DNA from: Planctomycetota bacterium
Lineage (GTDB): Bacteria > Planctomycetota > UBA8742 > JACQVU01
Reading direction: 5' to 3'
NCBI GenBank assembly: GCA_016209585.1
Contig: JACQVU010000219.1
Span: 1-8,949, forward strand
Length of the DNA stretch: 8,949 nucleotides
In this document: positions 5,612-8,949 of the stretch, piece after piece
Position numbering within the stretch: position 1 is the first letter of the stretch
Layout of the letters: each line of letters opens with the position of its first letter
Translations under genes and position numbers: made by a program
Notes under the pieces: generated by a model
What the model saw: the letters and a program-made list of their open reading frames with translations, nothing else
Database searches by the model: none
What the model was told of the DNA's origin: nothing

Positions 5612-7579
5612 GTGGGACGGATATCACCCCAGGTGAAACAGGAGGTGCTGGCGCGGGCGGCCATTGAGGCCGTGGTGGGGGACTACGTCGCGTTGAAACG
5701 GGCGGGGGCGACTTACAAGGCGCGCTGCCCGTTCCACGAAGAGCGTACCCCCTCCTTCGTGGTGGACCCGCGCCGCGGCTCGTGGCGGTGTTTCGGCGCG
5801 TGCTCGGAGGGCGGCGACGCCATCTCGTTCGTGATGAAGATCGAGAACGTCTCCTATCCCGAAGCCGTCCGTAAACTCGCCGCGCGCGTGGGCGTCGTCA
5901 TCACGGAATCGCCCGCCTCGGCCCAGGATCGCGAGGAACCGGGCGAGCGCGACCGCCTCTTCGCCACGCTGGCGTTCGCCGCCGACTTCTTCTTCGCGCG
6001 GTTCTGCGACGACCCCGCCGCCGAGGCCGCGCGCGCCTACGTCGAATCGCGCGGCATCACCGCCGAATCGGTGAACGGTTGGCGCTTGGGCTACGCGCCG
6101 GATTCCTGGGATGCCCTGCTCTCAGCCGCGCGGGAAAAGGGCTTCTCTGATCACCATATTGAGAAGGCCGGCCTCGCCAAACGGTCGGAGAAGAGCGGCT
6201 ACCTGTTCGACTTTTTCCGCGGCCGGCTCATCTTCCCAATCACCGACCCGCATGACCGGGTAATCGGCTTCGGCGCGCGGCGACTCGGCGACGACGACGA
6301 AACAGCGCCTAAATATATTAATACGCCTGAAACACCCCTGTTCCACAAGGGCACGAACGTCTACGGCCTCGCACGGGCCAGGCGGGACATCCTCAAGGAG
6401 CGCCGCGCCCTGATCATGGAGGGGTACACCGACGTGATCATGGCCCATCAACACGCCATTCGCACAGCCGTGGCTCCGTTGGGAACGGCGTTGACGCGCG
6501 AACAGGTGCAGGTGCTGCGGCGGGTCACCGATGAGATGGTGGTGGTCTTTGACGGCGACGAACCTGGCCAGAAGTCGGCCGAGGGTAAACTTCCCTACTT
6601 CCTGGAGGAAGGCTGCGACCCGCGCCTGGTCACGCTTCCCGATGGGCAGGACCCGTGCGACTTTCTCCGGGCGTCGGGCGCCGATGCCTTTTTGGCGCAG
6701 GTGGATGGCGCGCGCTGGTGGGGCGACTTTCTGGTGATGCGCCTCTTGGCGCGGCACGACCTGGCTGATCCTCTTGGCCGGCAGCGGGCGTCGGAAGAGG
6801 CGCTGGAGTTGGTGCGCACGCTCTCCAGTCCGGTGCAACGGGACATCGCGCTCCAAAAACTCAGTGGCGGGCTGGGCGTATCAGAAGAGGCCCTGCGCCA
6901 GCGCCTCCTGGCCCTGGTGCGGCGGGATCGCGTACGCGCGCAGTTCGCGGGCGAGGCGCGGGCGTCGGGCGCGGCCGTCGGGCCGACGACCAGACCGGCG
7001 GACGCGCCGGCGGCCGGCTCCGCGCCCGGGTCTGGGGCCGCGTCCACGGCGGAGGCGGCGGGCGATCGGTCGGGGGCGGCGGAAACCGCCGGCGCGCGGG
7101 CCAGCGCCGCCGGTGACGAGGCACGGGCGCGACACGAGGCGGCGCTTCTGGCCGCGCTGTTGTGGGACGATCAGATGATCGGCGAGGTGAACGCCGACTT
7201 TCCACCGGAGCGGTTCCGCGACCGCGCGCACGGCCGGCTGTTCGAACGGCTGGTGCGCCGCTTCGCGGTGGCCGGGAGCGCGTCGTACGCCGACTTCGTG
7301 GCGGTAGAGGAGGATGAGGCGCTGCTGGCGCTGGCACGGAACCTGCGGTCGCGCCAGGTGGTGCACGAGGAGGCCCGGCCGGAGGTGTTCGTGCGGGACA
7401 CGCTGGACTGGCTGTTGCGCGACGAACGTCTGCGCCAGGCGCTCGCCCTGCGCCGGCGCCAGCCGGCTGACGAATCGGAGGAGGTCGTGCAACTGGCGGA
7501 GGTTCTGCGCCTTCGGCGCGAAGCCTGCGGGAAGTCTCGGCAGGCGGCGGAAGCGGGCGGGGCCGGGCCGGCGGGGTGA
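5612..7579 (+). CDS. dnaG: DNA primase DnaG
   Basis: 655-residue primase that makes RNA primers for replication together with the replicative helicase. The N-terminal zinc-binding domain has C39-x2-H42 ('CPFHEERTPSF') and C60-x3-C64 ('CFGACSEGGD'), one residue longer than the usual CxxC. The RNA polymerase core follows, with 'FRGRLIFPI' (202-210), GFGARRL (219-225) and 'PKYINTPETPLFHKG' (233-247). The Toprim domain has E270 in EGYTDVI, D314/D316 in FDGDEPG and 'LPDGQDPCDFL' (342-352). An Ala/Gly/Pro-rich linker (about 447-507) leads to a helical C-terminal domain that would bind DnaB. The GTG at 5612 is chosen because family similarity begins with 'GRISPQVKQEVLARAAIEAV'. The frame is open to an ATG at 5474, but those 46 extra residues look like translated leader. 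rpoD follows after 74 nt, so one transcript is likely. An AT-rich patch lies at 6310-6323. Confidence 0.95.
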   Translation: MGRISPQVKQEVLARAAIEAVVGDYVALKRAGATYKARCPFHEERTPSFVVDPRRGSWRCFGACSEGGDAISFVMKIENVSYPEAVRKLAARVGVVITESPASAQDREEPGERDRLFATLAFAADFFFARFCDDPAAEAARAYVESRGITAESVNGWRLGYAPDSWDALLSAAREKGFSDHHIEKAGLAKRSEKSGYLFDFFRGRLIFPITDPHDRVIGFGARRLGDDDETAPKYINTPETPLFHKGTNVYGLARARRDILKERRALIMEGYTDVIMAHQHAIRTAVAPLGTALTREQVQVLRRVTDEMVVVFDGDEPGQKSAEGKLPYFLEEGCDPRLVTLPDGQDPCDFLRASGADAFLAQVDGARWWGDFLVMRLLARHDLADPLGRQRASEEALELVRTLSSPVQRDIALQKLSGGLGVSEEALRQRLLALVRRDRVRAQFAGEARASGAAVGPTTRPADAPAAGSAPGSGAASTAEAAGDRSGAAETAGARASAAGDEARARHEAALLAALLWDDQMIGEVNADFPPERFRDRAHGRLFERLVRRFAVAGSASYADFVAVEEDEALLALARNLRSRQVVHEEARPEVFVRDTLDWLLRDERLRQALALRRRQPADESEEVVQLAEVLRLRREACGKSRQAAEAGGAGPAG

Positions 7580-7653
7580 GACGTCGCCGGGGGGGAACAG
7601 GGCGAGCGGCGCGTGATAGGGGAACTCAGCCACCAGGAGCCAGCGGTGGGACG

Positions 7654-8949
7654 ATGGACAAGGTTGAAGCCGACATCAAGAAACTGATCGAGCAGGGCAA
7701 GGCCCAGGGCTACATCACGTTCGATCAGATGAACGAGATCATCCCGGACGAGGTGGTGTCGCCCGAGAAGATCGAGAACATCCTGCAACTCCTGGAAGAG
7801 AACAACATCGACATTCTGGAGACGGCCGACGAGGAGCGGATCGCCGCAGCCGGCGCGACGCCGGCCGGGGAGGAAGAGGGGCGCGAGCGGCGGTACACGG
7901 AGGAAGACATCGCGGCCGCGGACGACGACGAGCCGTTCGAGCACCAGGGCCCGACCGAGAAGATCGACGACCCGGTGCGCCTCTACCTGACCCAGATGGG
8001 CGACATCCCGCTGTTGACGCGGGACCAGGAGATCTACCTGGCGAAGACCATCGAGTGGACGCGCAACCGCTACCGCAAGAACGTGCTGGAGTCGCACTTC
8101 TCGCTGCTGCAATGCCTGAAGATCCTGGGCGAGGTGGAACGGGGCGAACTGGCGTTCGACCGCACGCTCAAGGTCGGCGCCGAGGGCGAGGGCACCAAAG
8201 ACGAACTCGCCCAGCGGCTCGCCACCAACCACGACACGCTCCGGAAACTCGCCGCAGCCAACGAGGAGGACTGGCAGGAGCAGAAGAAACTGACGCCCTC
8301 CGACCGCCGCCGCGGCGCGGTTCGCCGGCGCATCCGGCGCCGGGCGCGGAAGACCTGCATCCTGCTGGAGGAACTCAACCTTCAGGTGAAGAAAATCAAG
8401 CCGCTCTTCCGCGACCTGGAGGCCGTGTTGGACAACATGACCCAGGTTTCCGAGGAAGTGGATCGGTTGAAGCGCGAGAAGGGCAAGCGCTCCCGCATCC
8501 AGGAACTGCGGACGGAACTGGACTCGCTGGAAGACCGCTGCATGGAGTCGCGCGAGTCCCTCGCCCGCCGGGTGGACGTGATCGGCGTGCGCTACGAGCA
8601 GTACGAGGAGGCCAAGCGCAAACTGTCCTCCGGCAACCTGCGGCTGGTGGTCTCCATCGCCAAGAAATACCGCAACCGCGGGCTGTCGTTCCTGGACCTC
8701 ATCCAGGAGGGCAACACCGGGCTGATGAAGGCCGTGGAGAAATACGAGCACCGCCGCGGCTACAAGTTTTCGACCTACGCGTCCTGGTGGATACGCCAAG
8801 CGATCACGCGCAGCATCGCCGATCAGGCGCGCACCATTCGGATTCCGGTACACATGATCGAAACCATGTCCAAGCTGCGCAACGTCGCCAAGAAGCTGAC
8901 CCAGCAGAAGGGCCGCGAGCCGACCATCGAGGAGATCGCCGGCGAGGCC
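7654..8949 (+). CDS. rpoD: Primary RNA polymerase sigma factor (sigma-70/RpoD), partial at the right edge
   Basis: The first 432 codons of the housekeeping sigma factor, running off the window in region 3. Region 1.1 (about 1-55) includes 'IKKLIEQGKAQGYITFDQMN' and 'ILQLLEENNIDIL', which mimics DNA and blocks unbound sigma. An acidic linker follows, then region 1.2 (105-137, 'DDPVRLYLTQMGDIPLLTR'). A non-conserved insert (about 140-318) has an arginine-rich stretch (218-232) and probable coiled coil. Region 2 (about 320-400) has 'NLRLVVSIAKKY', 'LDLIQEGNTGLMKAVEKYE', FSTYASWWIRQAITR with promoter-melting W378/W379, and 'ADQARTIRIPVHM'. The ATG is preceded by AGGAG at 7635-7639, rather far at 14 nt, and by GGTGGG closer in. 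No upstream in-frame start fits better. It lies 74 nt after dnaG, with no evident promoter of its own in the gap. Regions 3.2 and 4 are outside the window. Confidence 0.96.
   Translation, partial: MDKVEADIKKLIEQGKAQGYITFDQMNEIIPDEVVSPEKIENILQLLEENNIDILETADEERIAAAGATPAGEEEGRERRYTEEDIAAADDDEPFEHQGPTEKIDDPVRLYLTQMGDIPLLTRDQEIYLAKTIEWTRNRYRKNVLESHFSLLQCLKILGEVERGELAFDRTLKVGAEGEGTKDELAQRLATNHDTLRKLAAANEEDWQEQKKLTPSDRRRGAVRRRIRRRARKTCILLEELNLQVKKIKPLFRDLEAVLDNMTQVSEEVDRLKREKGKRSRIQELRTELDSLEDRCMESRESLARRVDVIGVRYEQYEEAKRKLSSGNLRLVVSIAKKYRNRGLSFLDLIQEGNTGLMKAVEKYEHRRGYKFSTYASWWIRQAITRSIADQARTIRIPVHMIETMSKLRNVAKKLTQQKGREPTIEEIAGEA

Noticed and set aside
4570..5667. A 365-codon plus-strand frame overlapping the lyase 3' half and the dnaG start.
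   Set aside because: It is an Arg-rich out-of-frame translation, and the lyase and dnaG frames explain the sequence.
7171..8853. A 560-codon minus-strand open frame across the end of dnaG and most of rpoD.
   Set aside because: It is antisense to two highly conserved genes, and its composition shows no family motifs. It is a GC-rich shadow.

Overview
The window is GC-rich and densely coding, and it looks chromosomal, most likely from a planctomycete, possibly Phycisphaerae-like. The clearest clue is the sigma factor at the right end. It has a full RpoD architecture, but region 2.1 is entered through 'AKRKLSSGNLRLVVSIAKKY' instead of the usual '...EMVEANLRLV'. I associate that wording with planctomycete sigma-70 proteins, from memory and without a search. 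Other clues are weak or absent Shine-Dalgarno sequences at several genes, a secreted thioredoxin-like/HEAT protein, and a pectate-lyase-like protein with a calcium-binding tail.

Layout from left to right. (1) Positions 1-460 hold mobile-element debris: a perfect 27-bp inverted repeat (2-69), then the 3' end of a DDE transposase gene that has lost its front. (2) Positions 438-1628, minus strand, encode a GT4-type glycosyltransferase whose last codons run into the transposase remnant. (3) Positions 1629-1793 are a divergent intergenic region. (4) Positions 1794-3170 encode an exported protein with a thioredoxin-like N-terminal region lacking CxxC, followed by HEAT-like repeats. It is followed 13 nt later by a methylated-DNA-protein cysteine methyltransferase (3184-3732). 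(5) Positions 3785-5458 encode a PL1-like pectate lyase homologue anchored by three predicted N-terminal membrane helices. (6) Positions 5612-7579 encode DNA primase (dnaG) and positions 7654-8949 encode the primary sigma factor (rpoD), which is cut by the window edge.

The dnaG-rpoD pair is the familiar macromolecular-synthesis arrangement that couples replication priming to housekeeping transcription, here without an adjacent rpsU. The other genes belong to envelope or carbohydrate functions (glycosyltransferase, lyase), DNA repair (Ogt) and an uncharacterised exported protein. They share a direction from 1794 onward but do not form an evident pathway. I found no CRISPR array, tRNA, rRNA or defence system. 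Nothing here is clearly a new biological system. The most unusual points are the perfect palindrome, the transposase/glycosyltransferase junction, the Cys/His-rich thioredoxin-like domain, the membrane-anchored lyase and an AT-rich patch inside dnaG.
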